From: an uncultured Bacilli bacterium
Lineage (GTDB): Bacteria > Bacillota_I > Bacilli_A > RF39 > UBA660
DNA: 64,000 bases
Assembly (NCBI GenBank): GCA_934149105.1
Contig: CAKPDP010000003.1
Location: 88,367-152,366, forward strand
Direction: 5' to 3'
This document shows positions 24,801 through 33,696 of this stretch, one piece after another. The number at the start of each line of letters is the position of its first letter. The stretch's first letter is position 1. A program made the position numbers and the translations under genes. The notes under the pieces are model-generated. The model saw only the letters and a program-made list of their open reading frames with translations. It had not been told where the DNA came from and searched no databases.

Positions 24801-25500
24801 ATTTCTTTATTAATTGGGGAGCTTGGGCTCCAGTCTTGGAAAGACAAAGAGCTAAATCATTGCTTTCTAGCTTAGGTGCAAATAACTCTACTAAACTAAC
24901 GATAACTTCAGGGGATGTATGGCAAATACACTTGGTTAAAGTTTCGGAAGTTAAGTTATTTTGGCACTTGATAATTAAATCTTTTCTAGTATCAGGACTA
25001 ACGATATTGATTAAATTGGCAATGTGATCAGAACTTAATTTATTTTTTAGACTGGGAAGAACATTTTCAATATCTGAAATGGTAGTAAGAGTTAATAACT
25101 CATATAAATATTCAGAAGAAAGACGTTCTTGGTATTTTAAAAGTAAGTTTAATGGATCTTTTCCTCTAGTAGAGGCAATACAACTATAGAGTTCGGTACT
25201 ATTTAATTTATCTTGATAGATATCTATTAATTTAGGAATAATTTCAAAGGAACTAGCACAGACAATAAAATATAAATCATGAGAATTTAATCTTTTTTTG
25301 AGATAAGGAGCTAATTCTAGAGAAGTCTTAGAAGAGATAAAATTGGTTTCAATATTAGGAAGAAGAATGGAAACAATAGTTTCTGATGACAAGTTAGGAT
25401 TATTATCTAATATTGTTTTTATAGAACTAGCCGTAAAAGAATTTCTAAGGTCTTCTAAAACTTTATTATTTATAGGATTGGTATTTTCATTAATATTCAT
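21832..25500 (-). CDS. Giant protein with six tandem 28-residue repeats and a C-terminal HD domain
   Basis: A 1222-residue soluble protein. Residues 69-235 are six tandem repeats of 28 (last 27) residues, each starting x-[KR]-L-[NST]-S and ending near K-Y-Q, with two predicted helices; a diverged copy precedes (35-68). Residues 250-530 are helical. A middle domain (about 560-740) includes QEFYVLLTNLGAYNDY, SHAFCASLVSN and HTHNELCIER then PDYIIYM, which I cannot name. From about 970 there is an HD domain: RHLTNVSLFAALI (H974), AAKYHDCGR (H1009-D1010), HEY (1052) and LRDADALDR (about 1128), so a metal-dependent phosphohydrolase fold with its ligands intact. Substrate unknown; nucleotides are common for HD domains. 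First of three tightly spaced genes with the 52-residue and mutase-like genes. Confidence 0.75.
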   Translation of the reverse strand: MNINENTNPINNKVLEDLRNSFTASSIKTILDNNPNLSSETIVSILLPNIETNFISSKTSLELAPYLKKRLNSHDLYFIVCASSFEIIPKLIDIYQDKLNSTELYSCIASTRGKDPLNLLLKYQERLSSEYLYELLTLTTISDIENVLPSLKNKLSSDHIANLINIVSPDTRKDLIIKCQNNLTSETLTKCICHTSPEVIVSLVELFAPKLESNDLALCLSKTGAQAPQLIKKYQSRLDLNNLFKALNMSCFETPDFFYSLSLKEWDTNNLNYNRQEIYNVCKYLLATNEEILQSLDPIFLTEPYLSLFREQDQDQNIYPSLRIIGKYPDLQAQIITIMSNPQTKPLFEKLYKNIVTKDFDYTSLLEKVITSLDKYKDLFPINFSKELDKISLDDQDKLISSLIFSLSKTSLSFPNLNTLLYPEDYIDKEYSHLIIKGQAQAKEQAQNIIFLKKYGLTRKEVLKIVDFYAQDLNTTGLNLTPTDQKLISFLNNLKNSLKLNLEDSILKSLTEDTMHSDNFDYYYSYTIEPMLKKMYARILNNQLLTINSSLETVPNFPGSSTKVYTLKAGQEFYVLLTNLGAYNDYDTIPTNYKDDWNKPLYTSHAFCASLVSNQMLGTAPLKHACLGFSHIPESSLLLQAPFDIGSSDAITKLYPESVVDHKMIEYLFPREMINRTRHTHNELCIERLENDRKLQPDYIIYMTESYQEELLQKWATYSKSELATLSKSEQLEYKRWKEATKAASDFELPILIIDRKKIRENEYHYLQNLLKDFTHDPQPEKMLEILTRFENNRSGYRNYWNSTGFEDQDIAKIIENIHLTIANLPYVSTKKEYYHYLLNWLRNETNENNLRKGGHNGKLELGFDTFHEKEYLMAMLSNLDTTVTFSYQDIMTLLDEVKINDLNDLMALLDLNQFTRESHLVSQTHEYPNQLTIERLIPRVAKLNNDYFASSFNDPLLSEAYSNFPNPAHDKRHLTNVSLFAALIMEDKLKSSEDKSLIPLVIEAAKYHDCGRKSDYPQEHAEPGALKFASLFKDKYSLPDLALIFTAIICHEYNFVSKTIPERQAELKEYSQAVFEYALLNLYATGSPNNFNHSYTEKDFPDICKKYHQDSEQLLEKNYLLVTTLRDADALDRTRFTRNSGSALNPDFLSEEAKSYIDFSYQLAELQACQDLHDLVSSNKLTIQTIDNISQDLNSSCFTPKDICSYIYGNPQLLSSGSSRK

Positions 25501-25570
25501 ATTATCACTTCTTTTTTTAGATTTATTTAGTTATATGATAACTTATAAAATGATAAAATGTCAAGATGAG

Positions 25571-25600
25571 AAAAATAAAGCTTAGGGACAAGCTTTATTT
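25571..25600 (-). terminator. Intrinsic terminator of rnhB
   Basis: Perfect 11-base stem (25573-25583 / 25590-25600), 6-base loop, then TTTTT-rich tail on the minus strand. It starts at the TGA stop of rnhB. Confidence 0.85.
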
Positions 25601-26223
25601 CAATTATTTATCTTATCTTTATACTCTCTTACAGGAGCATAACTTAGGCGATGATATTTAGTTATACCGTATTCTTTTAGGGCTTCTAAATGTTTTTTAG
25701 TTCCATAACCTTTGTTATTTTTAAGATCATACATAGGATAAATTTTATCTAATTCATACATTTGACGATCCCTTGTTACTTTGGCTATGACAGAAGCAGC
25801 AGCGATAGAGATACTTTTGGCGTCTCCTTTAATGATACTAGTAGTGGGAATATCTAAATTTAATGGCATAGCATCAATTAAGACATGTTCTAGATTTACT
25901 TGTGCTCTTACTTGTTCGATAGCTTTAGTCATGGCAATTTTAGTGGCTTCATAGATGTTTACTTCATCGATTACTTTCTCACTAGCCTCCCCTATTCCTA
26001 CGGCAAGAGCTTGTTCCATGATGATATCGTAATAAAGATTTCTTTTTTTCTCAGATAATTTCTTAGAGTCGGTTAAGCCTTCAAGAACAAAATCAGTAGG
26101 TAGAACGACGCAGGCAGCGACAACATTACCAATTAAAGGTCCACGTCCTACTTCATCGACTCCGCCAATTAAAGTTAGACCATTTTTTTCTAATTCATGC
26201 TCGTAATGATATAAATCATCCAT
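25600..26223 (-). CDS. rnhB: Ribonuclease HII
   Basis: RNase HII cuts the RNA strand of RNA-DNA hybrids and removes single ribonucleotides misincorporated in DNA. The 207 residues are typical. The catalytic set is visible: GVDEVGRGPL (D23, E24), the LTDSKKL block, LIDAMPL and KGDAKSISIAAASVIAKVTRD. The gene ends in TGA, showing UGA is a stop in this organism. Its ATG overlaps the stop of the 88-residue gene (TAATG), so it is coupled to it. Terminator at its end. Confidence 0.96.
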   Translation of the reverse strand: MDDLYHYEHELEKNGLTLIGGVDEVGRGPLIGNVVAACVVLPTDFVLEGLTDSKKLSEKKRNLYYDIIMEQALAVGIGEASEKVIDEVNIYEATKIAMTKAIEQVRAQVNLEHVLIDAMPLNLDIPTTSIIKGDAKSISIAAASVIAKVTRDRQMYELDKIYPMYDLKNNKGYGTKKHLEALKEYGITKYHRLSYAPVREYKDKINN

Positions 26224-26489
26224 TACAATTTACCTCTATTCTGTCTTAAGCGATTTAGATTTTGTTCTAATCTTTCTAACCCTATTTCTCTATTGCTTTT
26301 TACTTGATTAGATGAATTATTAGGAAGAAAATCTTCTTCACGCTCATATTCATAAGGATCACTACTAAATACTTTATTGGTTCTTATCCGATCTCTTTCA
26401 CGTAATCTTTGAACATCGTCATTGTGATTAGCTTTCCATCTAGCATCAAAAATTTTGGTAGTATCTTCTACTCTTTTATTAAAATTCAT
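26223..26489 (-). CDS. Small charged protein between addA and rnhB
   Basis: An 88-residue, Arg/Glu/Asn-rich, probably helical protein (RLRERDRIRTNKVF, then GLERLEQNLNRLRQNRGKL). I do not recognise the family, and there is no membrane or secretion signal. It starts 9 bases after addA and its stop overlaps the rnhB start by one base, so it is embedded in the addB-addA-rnhB transcription unit. The composition would fit a nucleic-acid- or partner-binding peptide. Confidence 0.65.
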   Translation of the reverse strand: MNFNKRVEDTTKIFDARWKANHNDDVQRLRERDRIRTNKVFSSDPYEYEREEDFLPNNSSNQVKSNREIGLERLEQNLNRLRQNRGKL

Positions 26490-26498
26490 GGGTCACCT

Positions 26499-29400
26499 CT
26501 ATAATTTAGTAAATTTTTCATCTATTATAGAATATAAATAGATATTTACTTCTTTCTTAGTATTTTTCTTAATATAGTTTTTATAACCTTGTAATTGATT
26601 TAAATAATTAGGATCAGTAGTATCTTTTAATTTATAATCAATTATATCTATTTTAGTATCATACTCTAACATTAAATCAATTATTCCATGTTGGATCTCT
26701 TCAGTAGTACTATCAATAAATTCATATTCTTTATAAATTTTAGCTTGATTTAGATCTTTTAGAAGAGGATTTTCAAGGAATGATTTGATTTTTTTAGTAT
26801 AATAAGGATCGGAAATGAGACTATAGTTAGGATTTTTAAAATCTAAAAATTCTAAGAATTCATGGATTTTGGTTCCTAACTCTAGTTTTTGATGATCTTT
26901 CTTAGTAATTAGGGTTGTGGTTTTCTTAGAAAAACTAGTAGTATCAAGATAGTTAGGAGTAAGGGATAATTCGGTTACAGTAAATTTATCAGACGTTAGA
27001 TTAAGATGAGTTTTGTAGTTAGCTTTAGTTAGCAAATTATATTCTTTGGTTAAATTCTGATCCTCTAAGTTAATATCTGTATACTTGTCAGGAATATTTT
27101 TAGTGATAGAATTTAAAATATCTTTAAACGAACGATAAGTTTCTTTTAAGGAAAGGGTTAAATTATCTCCAGGATATTTATTATCATCCTGAGGAAGAAC
27201 TAAAATCATTTTTTCACGAGCCCTGGTTAAGGCAACATAGAACAAACGAATTTTTTCACTGATTTCTTCTTTAATATAATTATTTTTGACTAATTCTTTA
27301 TAAATAGTATCTCCTAGGCCTTCTTTATAGAAAGGTATTACAAGACCATATTTTTTATCGTAGATGAATAATTCATTTAGATCGGCTATATTAAACTTTT
27401 TATAAAGGCCAGTATAATAACATAAAGGATATTCTAGGCCTTTAGATTTATGGATAGTCATTATTTTGACGGACGATGTTTCAGAAGCGGTAGGAGTATA
27501 TCTTAAATCATAACCATTATCTAATAATTCTTGTAAGTAAGAAGAAAAAGTATAGATATTATATCCTAGGCTTTCTAGATTAGTAGCCATTTCTTTAATT
27601 TTATCAATTTTAACGATGGAGGCTTTGATATTACTGATACTAATTATTTGATTATAGTAGTTAAATTTATCTAGAAGTTTATCAATTATTTCAACGATAC
27701 CTAAACTATCAATATCATAAGATAGTTCTAATAAATCTTTATAAAAAGAGTTATCTTTAAAATTATTATTTAAGAAATAATTAAAAATAGTATCATCATC
27801 TTGCTTATTTAGAAAGCTTCTGCTTAAACTGATAAACAAATATTTAAATTCACTACCAAAGGTAGATGTATGTATTTTTAGAAGTAATCTAATTAGATTA
27901 TTGATTACATAGACATCTTTATCGTTACTCATAGTATCGTCTTTATAAAGAGTTAGAGGAATATGTAAGTAAGAAAAGATTTTTTTATAAAGATCAAAAT
28001 TAGTGGCTCTATCCATGATGATACAAATATCATTGTAGGTTAGATCACGAAGGTTTCCATTATCTTTATCAAAGACTTGATGGTGAGAATTTTTCTTTTT
28101 AATTATGTCGTTAGCGACAATGAAGGCTTCGATTTCTTCTTTAGAGAAGCCTATACTAGGATCATAAGGATAAGAATATAATTCCATGTCATTACTATGA
28201 TGGGGATCGTCTTTTAGATAACTGGTGTTGCCAAAGATCATTTGATGGGACTTTATGTAATCAGCACCACCTATTTGATCGTCCATAATAAGATTAAAGA
28301 TGATATTAATATTATCTAGAACTTCTTTACGGCTACGAAAGTTTTTGTTTAAATCAATTTTTTGAGAAGGATTATCATCTTGAGAATAGGTATCATATTT
28401 ATTTTTAAAGATATAAGGGTTAGCGTTACGGAAACGATATATGGACTGTTTAATATCTCCAACCATGTAGACGTTATTTTTTTCGATCAGGCTTATGAAT
28501 TCTTCCTGAAGATCACTGGTATCTTGATATTCATCGATCATTATTTCTTGAAAACTATTTCTTAATTCAGTTTGAATATCGGGATTATTTTTGACAATAT
28601 TGATGGCCATAATGGCTATATCATTGAATTCATAAGCATCTTTTGTATATTTATAGGCTTTTATTCTTTTAGTAAAATCTAGGATAATGGTGATTATGAC
28701 TTGTAAATTGTTTTTAGTGAGAAGGATAAAATCTTTAATGTCTGATTTACTGGTATAAGAACAAAGGGCTTTGATATCTTTTAGAAGATCACTAATAGAA
28801 GTTTTTAATTCTTTTAATTCATCACTACTGCCACGAGGGACAGGAGGTAATTTTAATTTAGAGATAATGGTTACTAATTCATCATAATCAGAAGTTTCTA
28901 AAAGATAATTAAGACTATCTTCTAGTTTATTGCGATAATCATTATCAAGATAACTTATTTCTTCTAAGACTTGTTTTATTTGATCAATTTTATTCCAAAT
29001 TAATTGTAAATAAGCATTAATATCGGTTTCTAATTTAGTGTCATTAAAGAAGGTCGCTAGATAGGTTTCTAAATATTCTTCTTTATTAGATAATAAGTCT
29101 AATTTATTACTAATATTTAAAATATAATTTTGAAGTTCTTGATCGTCTTTTAGGCAAAAATTAGAGATTAAGTCTAGAAACTCTGGTTCTTCTTTCTCAT
29201 AGTACTCAGAAAAAATAGTATTCATTATGGCTTTTTTCTCTAAATCAATGACACTTGGATCGATAATGCCAATATTTGATGAGACATTTAGTAGGTAATG
29301 ATATTTTTTGACAATTGAAAGAGAAAAACTATCAAAGGTTGTAATATAGGCACTATCTAGAAGATTTAATTGGGGTAATAGAGCTTTATCTTTTTTGATT

Positions 29401-29630
29401 TTTTTTCTAATACGATCGGCCATTTCGGCAGCAGCGGCTTTAGTAAAAGTTAAAATTAAGAGTTCGTTGACGTTAACGCCATCTTTTAATTTACGAATTA
29501 CCCTCTCGGTTAGGACTGCAGTTTTACCACTACCTGCTCCCGCTGAGACGATGATACTTTTATTATCTTCGTAGATAGCACTCCACTGTTCATCGGTCCA
29601 AGTTACATCTTTAGGCTTTACTGGTATCAT
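26499..29630 (-). CDS. addA: ATP-dependent helicase/nuclease subunit A (AddA)
   Basis: AddA with AddB processes double-strand DNA ends for recombination. The UvrD-like helicase has Walker A AGAGSGKT (30-37), Walker B with the QDTS motif (MIDEYQDTSDLQ), KQSIYRFRNANP (motif III) and LTRAREKMILV (motif VI). The C-terminal RecB-type nuclease begins near GTKIHEFLEF and has HGIIDLMLEYD and DYKLKD with the catalytic Asp and Lys. At 1043 residues it is about 190 shorter than the Bacillus protein, mainly in accessory regions. The 5' end overlaps the upstream membrane protein gene by 20 bases. Confidence 0.95.
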   Translation of the reverse strand: MIPVKPKDVTWTDEQWSAIYEDNKSIIVSAGAGSGKTAVLTERVIRKLKDGVNVNELLILTFTKAAAAEMADRIRKKIKKDKALLPQLNLLDSAYITTFDSFSLSIVKKYHYLLNVSSNIGIIDPSVIDLEKKAIMNTIFSEYYEKEEPEFLDLISNFCLKDDQELQNYILNISNKLDLLSNKEEYLETYLATFFNDTKLETDINAYLQLIWNKIDQIKQVLEEISYLDNDYRNKLEDSLNYLLETSDYDELVTIISKLKLPPVPRGSSDELKELKTSISDLLKDIKALCSYTSKSDIKDFILLTKNNLQVIITIILDFTKRIKAYKYTKDAYEFNDIAIMAINIVKNNPDIQTELRNSFQEIMIDEYQDTSDLQEEFISLIEKNNVYMVGDIKQSIYRFRNANPYIFKNKYDTYSQDDNPSQKIDLNKNFRSRKEVLDNINIIFNLIMDDQIGGADYIKSHQMIFGNTSYLKDDPHHSNDMELYSYPYDPSIGFSKEEIEAFIVANDIIKKKNSHHQVFDKDNGNLRDLTYNDICIIMDRATNFDLYKKIFSYLHIPLTLYKDDTMSNDKDVYVINNLIRLLLKIHTSTFGSEFKYLFISLSRSFLNKQDDDTIFNYFLNNNFKDNSFYKDLLELSYDIDSLGIVEIIDKLLDKFNYYNQIISISNIKASIVKIDKIKEMATNLESLGYNIYTFSSYLQELLDNGYDLRYTPTASETSSVKIMTIHKSKGLEYPLCYYTGLYKKFNIADLNELFIYDKKYGLVIPFYKEGLGDTIYKELVKNNYIKEEISEKIRLFYVALTRAREKMILVLPQDDNKYPGDNLTLSLKETYRSFKDILNSITKNIPDKYTDINLEDQNLTKEYNLLTKANYKTHLNLTSDKFTVTELSLTPNYLDTTSFSKKTTTLITKKDHQKLELGTKIHEFLEFLDFKNPNYSLISDPYYTKKIKSFLENPLLKDLNQAKIYKEYEFIDSTTEEIQHGIIDLMLEYDTKIDIIDYKLKDTTDPNYLNQLQGYKNYIKKNTKKEVNIYLYSIIDEKFTKL

Positions 29631-30162
29631 TAGTTTTTCTCCTTTTTAAAATAATATTAATTAGACTTAATAAATTTAGATCGTAAATTAGAAATGGTAT
29701 ATAAATAATTATCTGACTTAGTTTTTCAATAAATTTTAAATTGGTATAAAGAGTTAGGCCATCAGTTCCGGTATAACCGTTTTTTAAGAAGATATTTCCA
29801 AAGAAAATTATAATATGAAAAAACAAAGTGGAAATTACAAGAAACATTTTAGAATGGGCTTGATTGGCTAAAGCTTTATACCATGTATCGGCTAGAAGGA
29901 AGATATTTAAAAATTGCAGAATTAAACTAACTAGGGCTACATAAGGATTTATCATGATACCTGTTACTTTATCTACTTCTAGAGGATTAAAGTCATAGAA
30001 ACCCGCTAAGAAATAGGTTATTATTAAGTAAAGAATAGCACTTAATAATAGACGATAAATAGTTTTTGAAAGTTTAGCCTTGGGTGTTTGGGGATTTAAG
30101 ATAATTATTATAAAGGTTAATATTAAGGATAATATTAAGAATAAAATAGTTTGAATTAGCAT
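29611..30162 (-). CDS. Membrane protein between addB and addA
   Basis: A 183-residue integral membrane protein with about five hydrophobic segments (roughly residues 3-24, 38-56, 73-94, 103-123 and 145-170). The loops are short and the C-terminus basic (ILKRRKTND). The family is not recognised. It overlaps addA by 20 bases and follows addB by 15, so it is expressed with the recombination genes although the sequence gives no link to DNA repair. The position may be just an insertion tolerated in the operon. Confidence 0.7.
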   Translation of the reverse strand: MLIQTILFLILSLILTFIIIILNPQTPKAKLSKTIYRLLLSAILYLIITYFLAGFYDFNPLEVDKVTGIMINPYVALVSLILQFLNIFLLADTWYKALANQAHSKMFLVISTLFFHIIIFFGNIFLKNGYTGTDGLTLYTNLKFIEKLSQIIIYIPFLIYDLNLLSLINIILKRRKTNDTSKA

Positions 30163-30177
30163 AAATTCACCATCTTT

Positions 30178-32568
30178 CTAGTTTTCTTGTAGAAAATCTA
30201 AATTTTTATATTCTTTTAAATTTATGATGTCTTTTTCACTCATATAGCAAATATCTTTGAAAGGACAATAATTGCAACCAACATTGACAGTCCCTATTCT
30301 CTTGGGATTTATCGAGAAGTCGGCTTCGATTATTTTATCACGGGCTTCGTTAATCTTCGTATCAACTAGAGAAACTAGGGCTTCTATTTCGTGGTCAGTT
30401 AGAACTTTGGTAGTTCCCAAACCTTTGGAAGTAGTTTTAAGACTTTTAACGACTTTACTATCTTGGTAGCCACTATCAAATAGAGCAATTAAATCTTCAT
30501 TACTGTTAGTATAACCTTGAAGTTTTAGGTTATCAAGTTTTATCTCTTCATATGTATGTTTACTATCTCTTTTAATCTTGTTACTTAAAATTTTTTGGAG
30601 ATAAAAACCAACTATTTTTATGTTAGGAAATTTATTTTTAGTTAAATAAGCATAGACTGGTAATTGGAGATCTAAGCCGTGAATAGTATTAGTTAAAGAG
30701 CTATGAGGATTACCAGTTTTATAGTCGATGATGGCACCAACAGTATTATCAGGATTTAACATCAGCTTATCGATAAAGCCTTTAAAAGTAATGGTCATGG
30801 CTTTTTCGGATAGTGATTTATCGATAGCTATTCTTTCTTCATAGTAAACATTAGTTAAAGAATTATACTCATATTGTTTTTTGATTCCTTCTATTATAAA
30901 GATTAATTCTTCTTTCAATTTTTTTAAAAAATATTTTTCTTTAGGTGAGAAAGAATACGATAAGTTATTTAGAAAATTATCATATTCTCCAGAGACATCG
31001 ATGCTATCTTTAAAACAAATCGATAAAATATAATGAAATAGACTCCCAATAATAGTCATGAATGTTTCTTCAAAATTATTTAGCTTTAAGATGTCATTTA
31101 GATAATAGCGGAAACTACAATGGTAAAAGTCATCTAAGGTAGAATAAGATAAGTTAAGTTCATAATGAAGATATTTTTTTAAATTATTAGAATTAATACC
31201 AGTAAATGTATTATCATAAGTACTATAGTTATTATCAGGATAAGTACTATATAATTTATCAAGACTAGGATCTTTTTCATTATATTTTAAATAAGTATCA
31301 AGATATTCTCCTAGTTTTAATTGATTATAAAGATTAGAATATTGATAAGTTAGCATTTCTTTTTGGATTGGTAATTGTAAGTAATCATTTAAACTAGATA
31401 AATAAACTTCACCGCTAGTTCCTAAACGCTTATAGGTAATGATTAGATTAGGTAATCTTCTAATATTAGTTAAAGTTTTAGATAATTCTTGTTTATTTAA
31501 ATCACTAGATGTTTCCAAATTTAGTTTTAATTTTAATTCGTCACTTAAATAGTCTTCATCTTTGTAGGTTTTAGGAATATCTCCTTGATTAAAATCCATT
31601 AGATAGACATAACTATCTTGAGAAATATTATCTAGGCTGGTAAGTATTTCTATAGAATTAGTCATTACTTTTTTGTTTACAATGGTATTTTGAAATTCTT
31701 GCTGTAATAATTCAATGAAAGTTTTATCTATTTCTTCGATATAAGAATGTTTATTCAAGATTTTGATGATACTATTATAGACTTCTAAGTTAGAAACATT
31801 TTCTAAATTAAAAGTTTCCGTAATAATTTTTAGGGCTTCTTCGCGACCTTTAGAGATGTTTTCTAAGAAAGTACTGCCTATTTTAGTAGAATAAATAGTG
31901 GTACCAGAAGGCGATAATGGTAAGTTAAATAATTTAAATATTCTTTGAATAGTTTTTAGATATTCACTATTGGAAAAATAAATTTTGATATTTTCGGGTT
32001 TAAGACCTGTATTTAGACGAGTACAAATAGAATTGGCAATAAAAGTAACTTCTTCTTCAATATTAGAAAATTCATAAAGCCCAAGAGGAACATTGTTTTC
32101 TTCTGGTGTTTTTATTATTTTTACTGTAGTTATAGTTTTTAATTCATCTAATAAATTAGAATATTTTTTAGGTAAATAATTGTGACCATAAACATAGATT
32201 TCTTTATTTTTCAAATAGTCTTTAAATAAGGGATTATATTCTAAAAGATTTTGTTCTTGAAGTTCTTTTTTTAAACAATTTAGTTTTTTTAGTTTAGGAG
32301 AATTATAATCATTATTGTTAGTTACGTTGACATAACAAAGATTTTTTAAATACATTAAAGCAACATCATATTTATAATTATATTTATGCATTAAATAATA
32401 AAGGCTACGATCGTTATAAGAAAAATAGTATTTATTATATAATTCATCAATAGTTAAAAACTTTATATTAAAGAGTCCTTGTTCTCTTAAATTTATTATA
32501 GTCTGTTCTTTGATTTCTGACGGTAGTACTAAAATAATATTGTCTTTTATTTCTAACACTGGTATCAC
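30178..32568 (-). CDS. addB: ATP-dependent nuclease subunit B (AddB), short form
   Basis: The partner of AddA, with an inactive helicase-like body and a C-terminal nuclease. The nuclease is clear: GSLFHYILSICF, GFIDKLMLNPDN and IIDYKTGNP with the catalytic Asp and Lys. The 4Fe-4S pattern of AddB is there too, with one Cys before the nuclease (HCSFRYYLNDIL) and three at the end (GCNYCPFKDIC). At 796 residues it is far shorter than the 1166 of Bacillus, and the N-terminus begins where the usual Walker A would already be past, so no P-loop is visible. It starts with GTG (GTG ATA CCA), with an SD-like AGAGGAT close by; a second in-frame GTG three codons on is possible. Confidence 0.9.
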   Translation of the reverse strand: MIPVLEIKDNIILVLPSEIKEQTIINLREQGLFNIKFLTIDELYNKYYFSYNDRSLYYLMHKYNYKYDVALMYLKNLCYVNVTNNNDYNSPKLKKLNCLKKELQEQNLLEYNPLFKDYLKNKEIYVYGHNYLPKKYSNLLDELKTITTVKIIKTPEENNVPLGLYEFSNIEEEVTFIANSICTRLNTGLKPENIKIYFSNSEYLKTIQRIFKLFNLPLSPSGTTIYSTKIGSTFLENISKGREEALKIITETFNLENVSNLEVYNSIIKILNKHSYIEEIDKTFIELLQQEFQNTIVNKKVMTNSIEILTSLDNISQDSYVYLMDFNQGDIPKTYKDEDYLSDELKLKLNLETSSDLNKQELSKTLTNIRRLPNLIITYKRLGTSGEVYLSSLNDYLQLPIQKEMLTYQYSNLYNQLKLGEYLDTYLKYNEKDPSLDKLYSTYPDNNYSTYDNTFTGINSNNLKKYLHYELNLSYSTLDDFYHCSFRYYLNDILKLNNFEETFMTIIGSLFHYILSICFKDSIDVSGEYDNFLNNLSYSFSPKEKYFLKKLKEELIFIIEGIKKQYEYNSLTNVYYEERIAIDKSLSEKAMTITFKGFIDKLMLNPDNTVGAIIDYKTGNPHSSLTNTIHGLDLQLPVYAYLTKNKFPNIKIVGFYLQKILSNKIKRDSKHTYEEIKLDNLKLQGYTNSNEDLIALFDSGYQDSKVVKSLKTTSKGLGTTKVLTDHEIEALVSLVDTKINEARDKIIEADFSINPKRIGTVNVGCNYCPFKDICYMSEKDIINLKEYKNLDFLQEN

Positions 32569-32652
32569 TATCCTCTTGTTTAATTATATAACAATTATGG
32601 TAAATAAACAAGAGACTTTGGAGAGATTAGAGAAACAAAAAGAAAATGAATA

Positions 32653-33636
32653 TTAATGTAAATCAGCAATTTTTTTATTCATTTTCTTAACTTTTTCAAA
32701 GGCTTGAGGAGCAGTAATAGTTTCTTCTTGGATATTTGGTAACAGTAATTGAAAGTGGATTGGCTCTAACTTTTCAGGATAATCTTGGAAGGCAGTATTA
32801 TCTAATTCGGTTAGAAAACTTGGGATTTCAGGTAATAGTTTCCAAATAATTTTGGCCATTTCTTCAATATAATAAATATATTTACCAATAAAGGCATTAT
32901 AAATAGGGCCGTGTTCTGTATCGAGAGCCTGAATATTATCTAAAGGAGCAAAATTTCCTTCTCTGTTAAATGTTATTTCGTTTTCAGATAATAAAACTAA
33001 TTCTTCTTCATTATATAATCTCTCACGGTCATCAGAATACTCTTCATAGAGATAATCATATTCACTTAATTTTAAATAGTAAGTGTCGCATTTTTCATCT
33101 TCAGAATATTCTTGTTCAGTTGGTTCTATTTGATCATCAGGAATAATCGTTAAGGTGTAGCCTTTACCCATTAGGCCGTAGCCGTCATCATAGGCATAGT
33201 TTATTTCACCAGATTTTTCTTTAGTTTTCGAAAATTCATAAACTCTATCGCCTTGACCATCATTTCCAGTCTTGATAAAAATAGCAAAGTTTTTTTCTTC
33301 TGGTTCAAAAGTGCCAATAGCCCTAGCAAGAGCGCCTTTAAAAATTATAGGATAGGCAAAGTGAAGACATTTTTCGTTACTATCGCCAAAAACTTGGATA
33401 CTGAGATTGTTATCTAAATCGCAATATTTTGGTAACTCTTTGCTGTAATCTAGACAACTATACCTTTTATCTTTAGAAAAATAAGTTTCAAGATTGTATT
33501 CAGTTTCATTGCTGTCTTTGGTATCTTTTTCTTTTTTAAATCTTGTTATAGCGTCCCCTATTTCCCTATCTCCTACCATATCATCTGTATAGGCATAAAG
33601 TGATAAACCATTCTTTTCTAAACCATTTTTGTCCAT
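32653..33636 (-). CDS. Unknown acidic protein, paralogue of the next gene upstream
   Basis: A 327-residue, acidic, soluble protein of unknown function. The recognisable order is an N-terminal charged segment, a core strand block LHFAYPIIFKGALARAIGTF, a long Asp/Glu/Tyr-rich middle, and a C-terminal helical block NAFIGKYIYYIEEMAKIIWK. These blocks match, in the same order, KFSYPIINSVPTTAYELGRI and NLFIKPYLDYIEKSVEFSIR of the upstream gene, so the two look like diverged tandem copies. The start is the second ATG (33636), with GGGGGA six bases upstream; the first ATG touches that SD. No promoter is seen in the 60-base gap to its paralogue. Confidence 0.6.
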   Translation of the reverse strand: MDKNGLEKNGLSLYAYTDDMVGDREIGDAITRFKKEKDTKDSNETEYNLETYFSKDKRYSCLDYSKELPKYCDLDNNLSIQVFGDSNEKCLHFAYPIIFKGALARAIGTFEPEEKNFAIFIKTGNDGQGDRVYEFSKTKEKSGEINYAYDDGYGLMGKGYTLTIIPDDQIEPTEQEYSEDEKCDTYYLKLSEYDYLYEEYSDDRERLYNEEELVLLSENEITFNREGNFAPLDNIQALDTEHGPIYNAFIGKYIYYIEEMAKIIWKLLPEIPSFLTELDNTAFQDYPEKLEPIHFQLLLPNIQEETITAPQAFEKVKKMNKKIADLH

Positions 33637-33696
33637 AATCATTCCCCCTAAATTGCTTATATTATAATATTTTCTTTCAAAAATAGCAATTATATT

